A stretch of DNA of 64,000 nucleotides from Sva-07 sp963717385 (GTDB taxonomy: Bacteria > Actinomycetota > Acidimicrobiia > Acidimicrobiales > Ilumatobacteraceae): positions 22,640-86,639 of the forward strand of contig CAVQWE010000008.1 in NCBI GenBank assembly GCA_963717385.1. The letters are read 5' to 3'. The notes beneath the pieces are model-generated. The model saw nothing but the letters and a program-made list of their open reading frames with translations. It ran no database searches and was not told the origin of the DNA. Of this stretch, positions 1-7,944 are shown in pieces (position 1 is the stretch's first letter; each line of letters opens with the position of its first letter). The position numbers and the translations under genes were made by a program.

Positions 1-632
1 GCCGACCGCGACCTGGGCCAACTCAAGAGCAAAGCAGCGTGTCGGCTGCATGCGTTGTTGATGGAACTCCTGCCGGGCGGGATGGCCAAGGAAATGACCG
101 TGACCAGGGCAAACGAACTGTTGGACCAGGTCGTCGACCAAGACCCAGATCACCCAGCATCGTGTCGAGGTCGCCCGCGAGTTGGTTCGCGGATGTCGCC
201 CACTACGAAGCACAGATGAAGGCATCGATGAAGCGGCTTCGTGCTGCGGTCGCCACGTCGGGCACGTCGCTGACCGACATCCGCGGTGTCGGCGTTGTCA
301 CCGCCGCACTCATCATCGGCCACACCGGTGACGTCTCAGGGTTCGCGTCGGCGGGTCACTTCACGAGCTGCAACGCGACCGCTCCGATCGAAGCGTCATC
401 GGGTGAACATCGACGGCACCGGCTCAACCCTCGAGGCAACCGGCAGTTGAACTACGCGATCCGCATCGCCGCGATCACCCAGCTGCGCTACCCGTGCGCC
501 GGCCGCGAGTACTACGACCGTCGCTGCGCCGAGGGCAAGAACTCCAAAGAAGCGATCCGGGCGTTGAAGCGCCACATCTCCAACTCGGTCTACCGGGCTC
601 TCGTCGCTGACGCCCGCCGCATCCACGGCTGA
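1..632 (+). pseudogene. IS110-family transposase, 3' part, frameshifted
   Basis: This is the central and C-terminal part of an IS110/IS1111-type transposase; its start lies left of the window. Reading begins in frame 1 (HALLMELLPGG, then ANELLDQVVDQ), passes to frame 2 around 140 (ITQHRVEVARELV) and to frame 3 around 180 (ADVAHYEAQMKASMKRL), so two single-base insertions separate the parts. The C-terminal Transposase_20-like domain is intact in frame 3, with the helix-hairpin-helix stretch LTDIRGVGVVTAALI and the conserved RGNRQLNYAIRIAAI stretch, and ends at 632. As written it cannot make a full DEDD transposase. The family call is firm; whether the breaks are real is not. Confidence 0.8.
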
Positions 633-690
633 TCAGCAGGCCCGGGAAGGACACTCAGGCACGACATCAAATCCAGCGTGACCGGCTCAA

Positions 691-832
691 CATCCTGAAC
701 GGCCGGCTCTTCGGATCAGTCACTTCCCGGACCCGACAACCAACCCTACGACGCCACCTCCAGCACCGCCGAGGCTTCAGCTCCCGCGCCCCAATCACTC
801 TCGAAAATTCGGGCTTGACACAAAGAGGCTCG
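691..832 (+). repeat. IS110 downstream non-coding segment, copy A
   Basis: This non-coding segment starts about 60 nt after the transposase stop and is repeated in inverted orientation at 7760-7902. The copies share a nearly identical block (CGGCTCTTCGGA followed by CCCGGACCCGACAACCAAC), a diverged middle that still keeps GCGCCCC, and a shared end TGACACAAAGAGGCT. Lengths agree (142 and 143 nt). It is most likely the right end of the IS110 element. Bridge-RNA-encoding ends are known for this family, but no RNA is demonstrated here. I recognise nothing in 833-1059. Confidence 0.6.
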
Positions 833-1059
833 CGATCCGGCACAAGTCCTGCAGCGCGTCGAAGGGATGACGAAGCCGAGGGGAAAGTCTGTTGGCACCA
901 GGCCTTAGTGCCCTGGCGCAACGGATCCCTCCGAGGAATTCTGGAGATGAGTCACCCACAGCGCTTTTGATGTCCAGCTTCCGGCCGGGCGTTGGTGAAG
1001 CCGAGCCGTGCATGCTGGCGCTGTGGGCGATCCACGTAGCAAACCTGCAAGGAGGGATC

Positions 1060-1530
1060 ATGAAGCTCCACCCAGCACTGCGATCACTTGTCGTCGTTGT
1101 GGGTCTATGGGCGCCCTTGTGCTCGCTGCTTGTGGCGATTCGTCCGGATGCGGGCACGACCTAACGTCCCCGTCCAGGTCGAGGGGCTGGTGTTGCCCCA
1201 GTTCGGTGGCGATGGAACGACGATGGATTGACCAACATCATGGAATGCCGAATACTCAAGGACGTCTCGGATGATCACTCCAAGATGATCTACCTTCACG
1301 AGTCTTGACCCGGCACCAACCTCGGCGAACTCTGTCCAGCCTCCATCGAGACTGGCGCACTGCAACAGCGACGCAGGGCCGACGTCCGGGCGAGCCGCGA
1401 TCGTCACGCGAGAACGGAGACGCGATCGTACCGGGGAGTACACCGGCACGTACCGGGGTGACACCACCATCGTGACGATCGAGTCGAGTGTGGGACACAC
1501 ACGCAACCGACTGCTACCTGCTCGATGACG
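1060..1530 (+). pseudogene. degraded small lipoprotein gene
   Basis: An ATG follows a good ribosome binding site (AAGGAGGG, 1049-1056) and opens a hydrophobic signal (MKLHPALRSLVVVVG). A lipobox follows in another frame (ALVLAACGDSSG). Coding-like stretches then appear in different frames (VPVQVEGLVLPQFGG, ECRILKDVSDDHSKMIY, GEYTGTYRGDTTIVTIESS). I read this as a lipoprotein gene with several indels. No family is recognised and the 3' limit is a guess. Confidence 0.35.
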
Positions 1531-1708
1531 TCGCATGTGAGAGCACGGGGACGTACGCGGACGTCAGCGGCACAGCGCCGAGATTTCGGTTGTTGCGATG
1601 CAAGAGGATCCCGATCCCTTTGTCCCGTGGCCTGCTGAGGCCGGATGGCAGGCTCGAGCAGACCATCACCTACTGAAAGGCGCCTACTGAAAGGAGAGGA
1701 CCTGAACC

Positions 1709-2285
1709 ATGAATGAACCGGACTCCTGGCACTTCCGCCCTCGTGGCCGTCGCCGGGTTCGTCGGGGGTTGCGGCAGCGACGCAAGCATCCGAGGTCGAG
1801 CCATCCGCCGTTTGTCGGCTCGTGGACTCAGACGCAACCCTCCGGGGCGACCTTCTTGTGGGTGATCGAGGAGGCCGATGACGGCTACGCCGCATGGGTC
1901 TACACCGACCAGGCGGAGTGGTGCGGCGACCAGCCCTACTGGAGCGAGCACCAACCCGAGTTGGTCGATGACGTGACGATGGAGTTCACCGGCGTCACCA
2001 ACCAGTGCTTCGGCGAGGAGCCGTTCTCCAACTCCTTCTACACAGGCCAGCTCGTCTTCGACCCCGACAGCGACACCATGCGCGACGATGCCGATCCCGA
2101 GGACTGGGTCTACCGGCGAGACACCACGCTGGAGCCTGAGGACCTCTACCCGGGCATCGACAACGAGGCCTGCCGCCTCCTCCACCTGACCGACGAGTTC
2201 CGGGCCGCCAAAGGCGAACGTCACGGCACAGCACGGGACGCGTTGCTGTCCAGGGCTGGAGATGTGAGCATCGTCCGGAGCAGTG
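1709..2285 (+). pseudogene. degraded lipoprotein gene, unknown family
   Basis: The start follows AAAGGAGAGGA and runs in frame 2. The lipobox ALVAVAGFVGGCGSDAS is in frame 3, the next residues ASEVEPSA are in frame 1, and the main body returns to frame 2 (FVGSWTQTQPSGATFLWVIE onward). That pattern needs three single-base insertions within about 120 nt. The body is acidic, rich in Trp and Tyr, and contains WCGDQPYW and NQCFGEEPF with paired cysteines. The open frame runs on to 2665, but composition stops looking coding after about 2280. It would be an exported lipid-anchored protein of unknown role. I see no gene in 2290-2920. Confidence 0.45.
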
Positions 2286-2460
2286 GCCTGGTGCCGGAGC
2301 TCGTCCGTTCCGGACGGGCTGCATGGTCCCGCTCGATACCGGGACTTCCGATCGGTCGATCGCCTCGCCGAGATCCACGCGACAACGACGGTCAAGAAGC
2401 CGCCATCCCTCGCTCGGCTTCCGGCGAAGTGTGGGAGCTTCGACTGCCAATTGGGCAGCG

Positions 2461-2506
2461 CATAATCCCACCTCGTCGAGGGCGCTCTACCGTCCGATAT
2501 CGGCAC
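2461..2506. repeat. short dispersed repeat, copy 1
   Basis: A stretch of about 46 nt shares CATAATCCCACCTC at its start and CCGTCCGA-n-ATCGGCAC at its end with 7006-7051, in the same orientation. Read on the minus strand it includes GAGGTGGGATTATG, which resembles a ribosome binding site and start codon, but no plausible protein follows in either copy. Function unknown. Confidence 0.35.
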
Positions 2507-2920
2507 CTCTTCGCTCGGCTGACCGCTCCATATTGCTCGCCTGACGGAGCGTCGATTGATGTAACCCGAACGCCAGCTCGGGAGACTCCCGCGAAGATGG
2601 TGTCGTGTACCCTTCGCGAGACTTGCGTTGTCTGTCACCGACTCCCGCAGCAGCGGTACGCGTAATCACGATGGCGACATCTTCATCTGCGCCCACTGCG
2701 AGGCGAATGCCGATCAGCTCTTCGAGATCCAGGACGCGATTTGGCCGCCAGCCGTTAGCGGGCAAGCCAACCGATGACACCGCCGCGCCGGCACAGCCCT
2801 GACCGCCCACTCGCTGCGCGCGCGTAGACCAGATTGCCAACGCGGTGAACCGCTCGCACGGGTCAACGTTGATTCGATCAAAGCCGTCGCCGTGGTTGCG
2901 AGGATTACGGTCGGTGATGG

Positions 2921-3898
2921 ATGGACAGTGCGGCTTGGTATCGATGGTTCGCTGAGAACGAAGCCGCCCGGGTCGTCGCCGCAGTACGAACACCTCGCCA
3001 ACGTGGTCGCCGACAGCGAGGAACTCCTGGAGTGGCTGTCGCTGCTTCCGGCGGCAAAGCGGCAACCGAACCTATTGTTCGCATCGGTCAGAGTTCTCGG
3101 CGGCGCAACCGGCACCGTCGATGGATTCGTCGACTTCATTCGATCGAACTCCAGACGAACTCGAAGCAACCATGCTTGCTCGATCGACCCAGACGAACGA
3201 GGTCGCACGATGTGCTGCCTTCCTGCCGCTCCTCGCCGACCTGGACGGCGAGCTTGCGCTGATCGAGGTCGGTGCGTCAGCCGGGCTGTGTCTGTTCCCC
3301 GACCGCTACAGCTTACAGCTACGACGGCGAACGTGTCGGCGATTCGGTTCTCGAGATCGACGTCGAGACAGCCAACACGGTGCCAGTTCCTCAGCGACTT
3401 CCAACGGTCACCTGGCGGGCCGGTCTCGACTTGAATCCGCTGTCTGTCGCTGACGACGAAGATCTCGCATGGCTTCGAGCGTGTATCTGGCCCGAGCACA
3501 CCGAACGACGACAACGCCTCGATCTCGCCGCAACGATCGTTGCGACAGACCGGCCAGCGAATCGATACGGGAGATCTTCCCGCGACGCGACGATCAACCT
3601 GATCGACGAAGCCCCTCGGGATGCGATCAAGGTCGTCTTCCATTCTGCCGTTCTCGCCTACGTCGACGAAGCCAGCCGGGTCGACTTCGCCACGACCATG
3701 CGAAGCCTGGTGGACAATCGGAGCGACGTCGTCTGGCTCTCGAATGAGGTCCCAACGGTCATCGCCGGGATCGAAGCCGCTGATCCAATTGTCGAGCCAC
3801 CGGGCAACGCTCAGTTTCACCTCGGCCGAGACGGCACCGAACTCATTGCAGTCACCGACCCTCACGGTCAATGGTTGAGATGGATGCCCCCTCGCTGA
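2921..3898 (+). pseudogene. DUF2332 family protein, three frameshifts
   Basis: The translated pieces together match the actinobacterial DUF2332 family, whose function is unknown. The N-terminus (MDSAAWYRWFAENEA) is in frame 2. The stretch GSSPQYEHLANVVADSEELL to KRQPNLLFASVRVL is in frame 3. The family signature RSTQTNEVARCAAFLPLL and ALIEVGASAGLCLFPDRY is in frame 1. The C-terminal half from YSYDGERVGDSVLEIDVE is back in frame 2 and runs unbroken to 3898. Each step is +1, so three extra bases near 2965, 3120 and 3310 would explain it. A corrected product would be about 325 residues, the usual size. It stands alone between a lipoprotein remnant and a convergent TetR gene. Confidence 0.65.
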
Positions 3899-4290
3899 TC
3901 AGCACATCGACCAGTACGTCACTTGCCCGAACGCCTCGAAAGGCGCTCAATATTCGCAGTCCCAATAGGCCGGCGACCCGACGCGATCGGCACGTCTCGC
4001 GCGGGGGCGGCCACGCGGCAATGAGCGTCGACCCTGCCGGCGTCGATACCGGCGGACTCGGGCGCTCTGTCGTGCTGGTTCTGCTCGGCCGGATGGTCGG
4101 TTCCGGCGCCGCGAGTGTCGAGCACGGCCCTGGCGCCGCATTGTGGCGCGGCCTCTGTGCGACACGACGAGATTACGCGTGGTGATACGAGCGGGGTGCC
4201 CCTGACGATCACCGCTCTTGGGAGACGCGATGATCTCTGACGTTCCGCCCATCACCTGTGCTCGCCAGGAACCGAAGGGCTCGTGCCCGG
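3899..4290. other. intergenic, nothing recognised
   Basis: About 390 nt between the 3' ends of the DUF2332 and TetR genes. An open frame begins at 4021 (MSVDPAGVDTGGLGRSVV) but it has no ribosome binding site and no recognisable family. I see no hairpin with a T-run. Confidence 0.4.
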
Positions 4291-4917
4291 TCAGGCGGGG
4301 ATGGCAGCGAGGATCACTCGTTCGATGGCGGTCCGGGCTTGAAGGAGGACGGCCGGGTCGTCGTGGAGGATGTACGCGGTGTTTGCCGCGATCACGAGCG
4401 CGTTGAGCTCGAACACGAGTGTCGCCACATCGGTGTCACAGCGCAGTTCATTGCGGGCGACAGCCTCGTTCGCCGCCGTGGTGAGCACGCTGATCCAGTC
4501 CTTCTGGTTCGCCGCGACGCGTTCACGTAGTGGACCGGGCCGGCCGCCCAGCTCCGCAGCTGCGGCGGCGAAGAAGCAGCCGCCCGGGAGGGTGCCGTTT
4601 TCGACGTAGGTCAAGAACGACTCGCAGAGTGCTCGGAGACGCGCGAGCCCGTCGCGCTCGAGTACGGGAGCCACCACGACGTCGATGAACAGTGCGCGGG
4701 CGCTGTCGATGGTGGCGAGTTGCAGCGCCGCTTTGGAGTCGAAGTGCGCGTACACGCCGCTCTTGCTGAGCTGGGTGGCGTGGGCGAGCGTGCCGATGCT
4801 GAGCCCGTCGAGGCCTTCGATGGTCGCCAGACGTACCGCGGTGTCGAGTATCAGTCGCCTGGTCCGTTCGCCGTCGGTGCGTGTCCGCCGTGCTGTATTC
4901 GAACGGAAGTCAGTCAT
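4291..4917 (-). CDS. TetR/AcrR family transcriptional regulator
   Basis: A one-domain repressor of about 208 residues. The N-terminal helix-turn-helix spans roughly residues 40-59 (GTLAHATQLSKSGVYAHF), followed by the usual all-helical ligand domain, here with a YVENGTLPGGCFF stretch typical of the TetR_C subfamily near YxaF/LmrA. I chose ATG 4917 (MTDFRS). An in-frame ATG at 4935 would put the start inside the first operator. It is divergent from the methyltransferase at 4994, and two palindromic sites fill the gap, so autoregulation and control of the methyltransferase are likely. The ligand is unknown. Confidence 0.85.
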   Translation of the reverse strand: MTDFRSNTARRTRTDGERTRRLILDTAVRLATIEGLDGLSIGTLAHATQLSKSGVYAHFDSKAALQLATIDSARALFIDVVVAPVLERDGLARLRALCESFLTYVENGTLPGGCFFAAAAAELGGRPGPLRERVAANQKDWISVLTTAANEAVARNELRCDTDVATLVFELNALVIAANTAYILHDDPAVLLQARTAIERVILAAIPA

Positions 4918-4930
4918 CCATTGACAAGAT

Positions 4931-4948
4931 AGCACGATCGGTCGTACT
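4931..4948. promoter_or_regulatory. probable TetR operator, site 1
   Basis: AGCACGATCGGTCGTACT is an imperfect palindrome whose core matches the centre of the neighbouring 38-bp palindrome (AGCACGATCGATCGTGCT). It lies just upstream of the TetR start, so binding here would block the regulator's own transcription. Confidence 0.65.
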
Positions 4949-4986
4949 CTCCTTAGTTAGCACGATCGATCGTGCTAACTAAGGAG
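4949..4986. promoter_or_regulatory. 38-bp perfect palindrome, TetR operator site 2
   Basis: The two arms are exact reverse complements about the centre 4967/4968. The core is AGCACGATCGATCGTGCT, flanked by TTAGTT/AACTAA and CTCC/GGAG. The right arm ends in AAGGAG, the ribosome binding site of the methyltransferase starting at 4994. A TetR dimer would cover the translation start region, and the mRNA could also fold to hide it. Confidence 0.75.
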
Positions 4987-4993
4987 CCGGCAG

Positions 4994-5821
4994 ATGACCG
5001 AGACAACGACGATGACCGCCATGACCGATCCGACGCGACAAGACAAGTGGATCGAGGCCGGACGCGGATGGGGAGCGCGTGCCGAGGAATGGGCGTACTT
5101 GTTCGAGCCCTACGCGCTCCCAGCCAATCAGCTGGTGTTCGACCGGTTGGGCGTCAGCTCGGGCACGCGCTACCTCGATGTCGCCTGCGGATCAGGCTTC
5201 GCTGCCAACATCGCTCACCGTCGCGGGGCCGCCGTCAGCGGGCTCGATGCCTCCGATGACTTGATCGAAATTGCGAGAGCCCGGACGCCCGACGGCGACT
5301 TCCGCGTCGGCGACATGTTCGCGCTCCCGTTCGACGAAGGGGCCTTCGACGTGGTGACGAGCTTCAACGGCATCTGGAACCGATGCGACGACGCGCTCGA
5401 TCAGACGCGAACGGTGCTCACCGACGACGGACTGCTCGGGATGACGTATTGGGGCGCTCACGAGCGCATGGGGCTCATGCCCTACTTCATCACCGTCATC
5501 CAGCACTCACCGCCGAGTCACCAAGCAGCCACCATGGAACTCGGCGAGACCAGCAGCGTGATGGCGGACATGCTCCGGGCAACCGACTTCGAACTGCTCG
5601 ACCAGGGAACCGTCGAGGTGATCAACGAGTGGCCCGACGTCGACACCGCCGTCCGGGCGCTCGCAGCGGCCGGCCCCTCGGTCCCCGCGATCGAAGCCAT
5701 CGGCTACGACAACTTCTGCGAGGCGCTGCGCGAGGTCATCGCCCCGATGCACGACCGGACGGAACGCGTCGGCGTGCGCATCTCATCGGAGTTGGGATGG
5801 GTGACAGCCCGACCGACCTGA
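4994..5821 (+). CDS. class I SAM-dependent methyltransferase
   Basis: A 275-residue Rossmann methyltransferase. Motif I (LDVACGSGFA) is at residues 61-70, the acidic end of strand 2 is at GLDAS, and the motif IV region is VVTSFNGIW. The C-terminal half has no clear match, so the substrate is unknown. The start ATG is 7 nt after AAGGAG, which itself is the right end of a 38-bp palindrome. The divergent TetR gene at 4291-4917 probably represses it. The pairing suggests an enzyme induced by a small molecule, perhaps a detoxifying O- or N-methylase; this is inference. Confidence 0.8.
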   Translation: MTETTTMTAMTDPTRQDKWIEAGRGWGARAEEWAYLFEPYALPANQLVFDRLGVSSGTRYLDVACGSGFAANIAHRRGAAVSGLDASDDLIEIARARTPDGDFRVGDMFALPFDEGAFDVVTSFNGIWNRCDDALDQTRTVLTDDGLLGMTYWGAHERMGLMPYFITVIQHSPPSHQAATMELGETSSVMADMLRATDFELLDQGTVEVINEWPDVDTAVRALAAAGPSVPAIEAIGYDNFCEALREVIAPMHDRTERVGVRISSELGWVTARPT

Positions 5822-5859
5822 TCCGAACACCAGCATCCATCGGAGTGTCTCGCCGAGCT

Positions 5860-5973
5860 AGGTCAACCGTGCCGTTCTCGTACGTCTCCTCGGTGTGCGC
5901 ATTCCCGGACCGACTCCGTCGCCGGCTCTTCCCGTCGCCAGGTCAACCGTGCCGATCTCACGTCTCCTCCGTG
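5860..5973. repeat. two 35-nt direct repeats in a promoter region
   Basis: AGGTCAACCGTGCCG at 5860 recurs at 5940, and each copy is followed by TCTC, a short variable gap and ACGTCTCCTC-n-GTG. The copies sit 80 nt apart in the gap before the second methyltransferase (start 6031). They may be regulator sites or a local duplication. Confidence 0.5.
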
Positions 5974-6030
5974 CGACTCGATCGACGAGGCGTAGTGTTC
6001 GACACCCGATCGACAGGAGAGGAGGGTGTG

Positions 6031-6933
6031 ATGCCCTCAGGTTTCCAGCTCGCACAACACCAGGCGACGGCCTACGAGTCGTTCACTCGTGTCTTCATGG
6101 AGGGATCGGCACAGCTCCTCGCCGAGGGCGCATGGATTCGCTCAGGCGATGTCGTCCTGGACCTGGCCTGCGGCACCGGCCTCGTCGCCCGTCATGTCGT
6201 TGCGCTCGTCTCACCGAACGGTCGGGTGGTCGGTGCCGACATCAACCCGGCGATGCTCGAGATCGCCTCCGGCAGTATCGGCGACGGCGTGGAGTGGGTG
6301 GAGTCGCCATGCGATGACCTTCCGTTCGACGACGACACATTCACCCATGTGATCTGCCAGCAAGGATTCCAGTTCTTCCCAGATCCCGCCGCAGCGATGC
6401 GCGAGACGGCGCGCGTGCTGCGACCCGGCGGTGTATTGATCGCGACGGTGTGGGCAACACCCGGCCAGAACCCCTACATCGAGAACCAACTCGACCTGCT
6501 CGCCGAACTCGACCCATCGCTGGCGGCATCGGTCCAGCGAGCGACTCCGGCCCACGCCGACGACTTCCTTCGTTCCACCGCCCAGACGGCCGGATTCCAC
6601 GACATCGAGGTCACGATGCTCGAACACGATGTCGACATCGCCGATTTCGAACCCTGGTTCCTGGCCCAGACCGGAGGGACCCCGTGGGGCCCAACCCTCG
6701 CTGCGCTGACCGATCCGGAACGACAGGAGCTGGCATCAGCGATGGCGCTCAGGATGCAGCTCTACGCAAGGCCCGAGGGTGGTCACCGCATCCCGTTCCG
6801 GTCGTTCCGCCTCCAAGCCCCCGCGTCCAGCGTGACGAGCCCACCAAGTCGACCGGCCCGACACCAAACAAGCCACAGTTCCGACGTGAACGTCGTAGCG
6901 GAGCTTCCTCTGGAATCAATCCACATACTCTGA
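6031..6933 (+). CDS. UbiE/Methyltransf_11-type methyltransferase
   Basis: A 300-residue SAM-dependent methyltransferase. Motif I (VLDLACGTG) is at about residues 42-50, followed by GADINPAML (strand 2 acidic end), DDLPFDDDTFTHVICQQGFQ (motif II) and VLRPGGVLIATVW (post-motif region). This is the classical MenG/UbiE-like layout. The start at ATG 6031 follows GAGAGGAGGG. The last 35 residues or so are Ser/Pro/Thr-rich and read less like coding sequence, so a frame change near 6830 may have altered the C-terminus. The substrate is not predictable. Confidence 0.75.
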   Translation: MPSGFQLAQHQATAYESFTRVFMEGSAQLLAEGAWIRSGDVVLDLACGTGLVARHVVALVSPNGRVVGADINPAMLEIASGSIGDGVEWVESPCDDLPFDDDTFTHVICQQGFQFFPDPAAAMRETARVLRPGGVLIATVWATPGQNPYIENQLDLLAELDPSLAASVQRATPAHADDFLRSTAQTAGFHDIEVTMLEHDVDIADFEPWFLAQTGGTPWGPTLAALTDPERQELASAMALRMQLYARPEGGHRIPFRSFRLQAPASSVTSPPSRPARHQTSHSSDVNVVAELPLESIHIL

Positions 6934-7005
6934 CGAGTGCACGAAGCAATTTGAATGCGAAAGAACCGGCGACATGTGGGAGGCCGACTGCTGATCCGAA
7001 GGCCC

Positions 7006-7051
7006 ATAATCCCACCTCAGCGAGTAGCACACCGCCGTCCGAGATCGGCAC
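7006..7051. repeat. short dispersed repeat, copy 2
   Basis: Second copy of the repeat at 2461-2506, same orientation, sharing CATAATCCCACCTC and CCGTCCGA-n-ATCGGCAC. It lies just beyond the 3' end of the parE remnant. Confidence 0.35.
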
Positions 7052-7097
7052 GACTGCGAGCGGCAAGGCGCGCGAGAACACGCGGCAGGCATCCGGA

Positions 7098-7423
7098 TCA
7101 GGCGTCGGGCTCTTGCAGGCTGGCTGGGATGTCTCGGCTGGTGTGAAGGAGTCTCCAGACGTCGACGGAGGTTTCGCGCTCCAGTAGAACAACAGGTACG
7201 GGAACTTGCCGACCGACACGACCCGCAGGTCCGGAACGGAGAGTTCGTACGCGAAGCGCAGCGATCCAAGACTCGGGTTCCGGCCGATGCGTTTTGCAGC
7301 CGCTTCGACTGCGTCCACGAAGCGGATGGCTGTTGCGACATCGGCTTCAGTGACGTAGCAGCCACTGGCCGATTCGAGATCGAAAGTCGCAAGTTCTCGA
7401 AACTGAATCGGCTTCGCCGCCAA
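7098..7423 (-). pseudogene. parE: ParE-family toxin, one frameshift
   Basis: An RelE/ParE-superfamily toxin of about 107 residues. It probably starts at TTG 7423 (AAKPIQFRELATFDL), 4 nt after the parD stop, and runs through GRNPSLGSLRFAYELSVP and the hallmark VGKFPYLLFY. The frame then breaks near 7180, and the true C-terminus, ETSVDVWRLLHTSRDIPASL, continues in another frame to 7098. Restoring one missing base gives FYVERETSVDVW, as in intact family members. ParE toxins poison DNA gyrase and are neutralised by ParD. As written it is inactive. Confidence 0.7.
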
Positions 7424-7427
7424 GAGC

Positions 7428-7662
7428 TCAGGCTTCCGTCGAAATGCGCTGACGCAGTGCGTCGAAGTAGGCGGTGTCAGCAACGACGCCCGGACCGGAG
7501 TTCGCGCCTTCGAGTACGAGGTTGCGGAGGTGGCCTCGTTCGCGGTCGCGTCGGATCAGATTCGCGGACGTACTCGCTCGTCGACCCGTAGCCGTCGTGA
7601 GTGACCCGTTCATCGACGAAGATCTTCAAGTCGTCGGGCAACGACACGTTCATCGTGGTCAT
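7428..7662 (-). pseudogene. parD: ParD-family antitoxin, one frameshift
   Basis: A ribbon-helix-helix antitoxin of about 78 residues. The N-terminal DNA-binding part (MTTMNVSLPDDLKIFVDERV, then HDGYGSTSEYVRE) is in one frame. The toxin-binding tail (LIRRDRERGHLRNLVLEGAN, ending at 7428) is in the next. A single extra T near 7560 explains the break, since removing it restores SEYVRELIRRDRE, the usual ParD join. It precedes parE by 4 nt, the normal operon order. Confidence 0.7.
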
Positions 7663-7759
7663 GGACGACACACTACCTGCCTTGGCAAACCTTGTCATCA
7701 CCAAGCGGGCCCGGAAGCGCATCACACCGGCAGCCGAATGGCCGGTCAGCCGCCCAGTA

Positions 7760-7902
7760 CGAAGCCTCTTTGTGTCAGGGGGCGATTTTGAGGCGGGATC
7801 GGGGCGCGACAGCTCGACCCTCTTGCCTGGCGGCGTGAAGGGTCCTAGCGTTGGTTGTCGGGTCCGGGAGTGACCTGTCCGAAGAGCCGGCTGTTCAGGA
7901 TG
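7760..7902 (-). repeat. IS110 non-coding end, inverted solo copy B
   Basis: Minus-strand copy of the segment at 691-832, sharing CGGCTCTTCGGA, CCCGGACCCGACAACCAAC, GCGCCCC and TGACACAAAGAGGCT at matching spacing. No transposase adjoins it; the next gene is an intact acyl-CoA dehydrogenase whose stop is at 7945. It therefore appears to be a solo remnant or an independently mobilised end. The rest of 7663-7944 holds nothing I recognise. Confidence 0.6.
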
Positions 7903-7944
7903 GCTCGATTTTGTCGCTCGGCGCCGAGGCGCCGAGCAACGGAA

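Noticed and set aside
4021..4185. Possible small gene between DUF2332 and TetR
   Set aside because: No ribosome binding site, no TAnnnT box, no motif, and composition like non-coding sequence.
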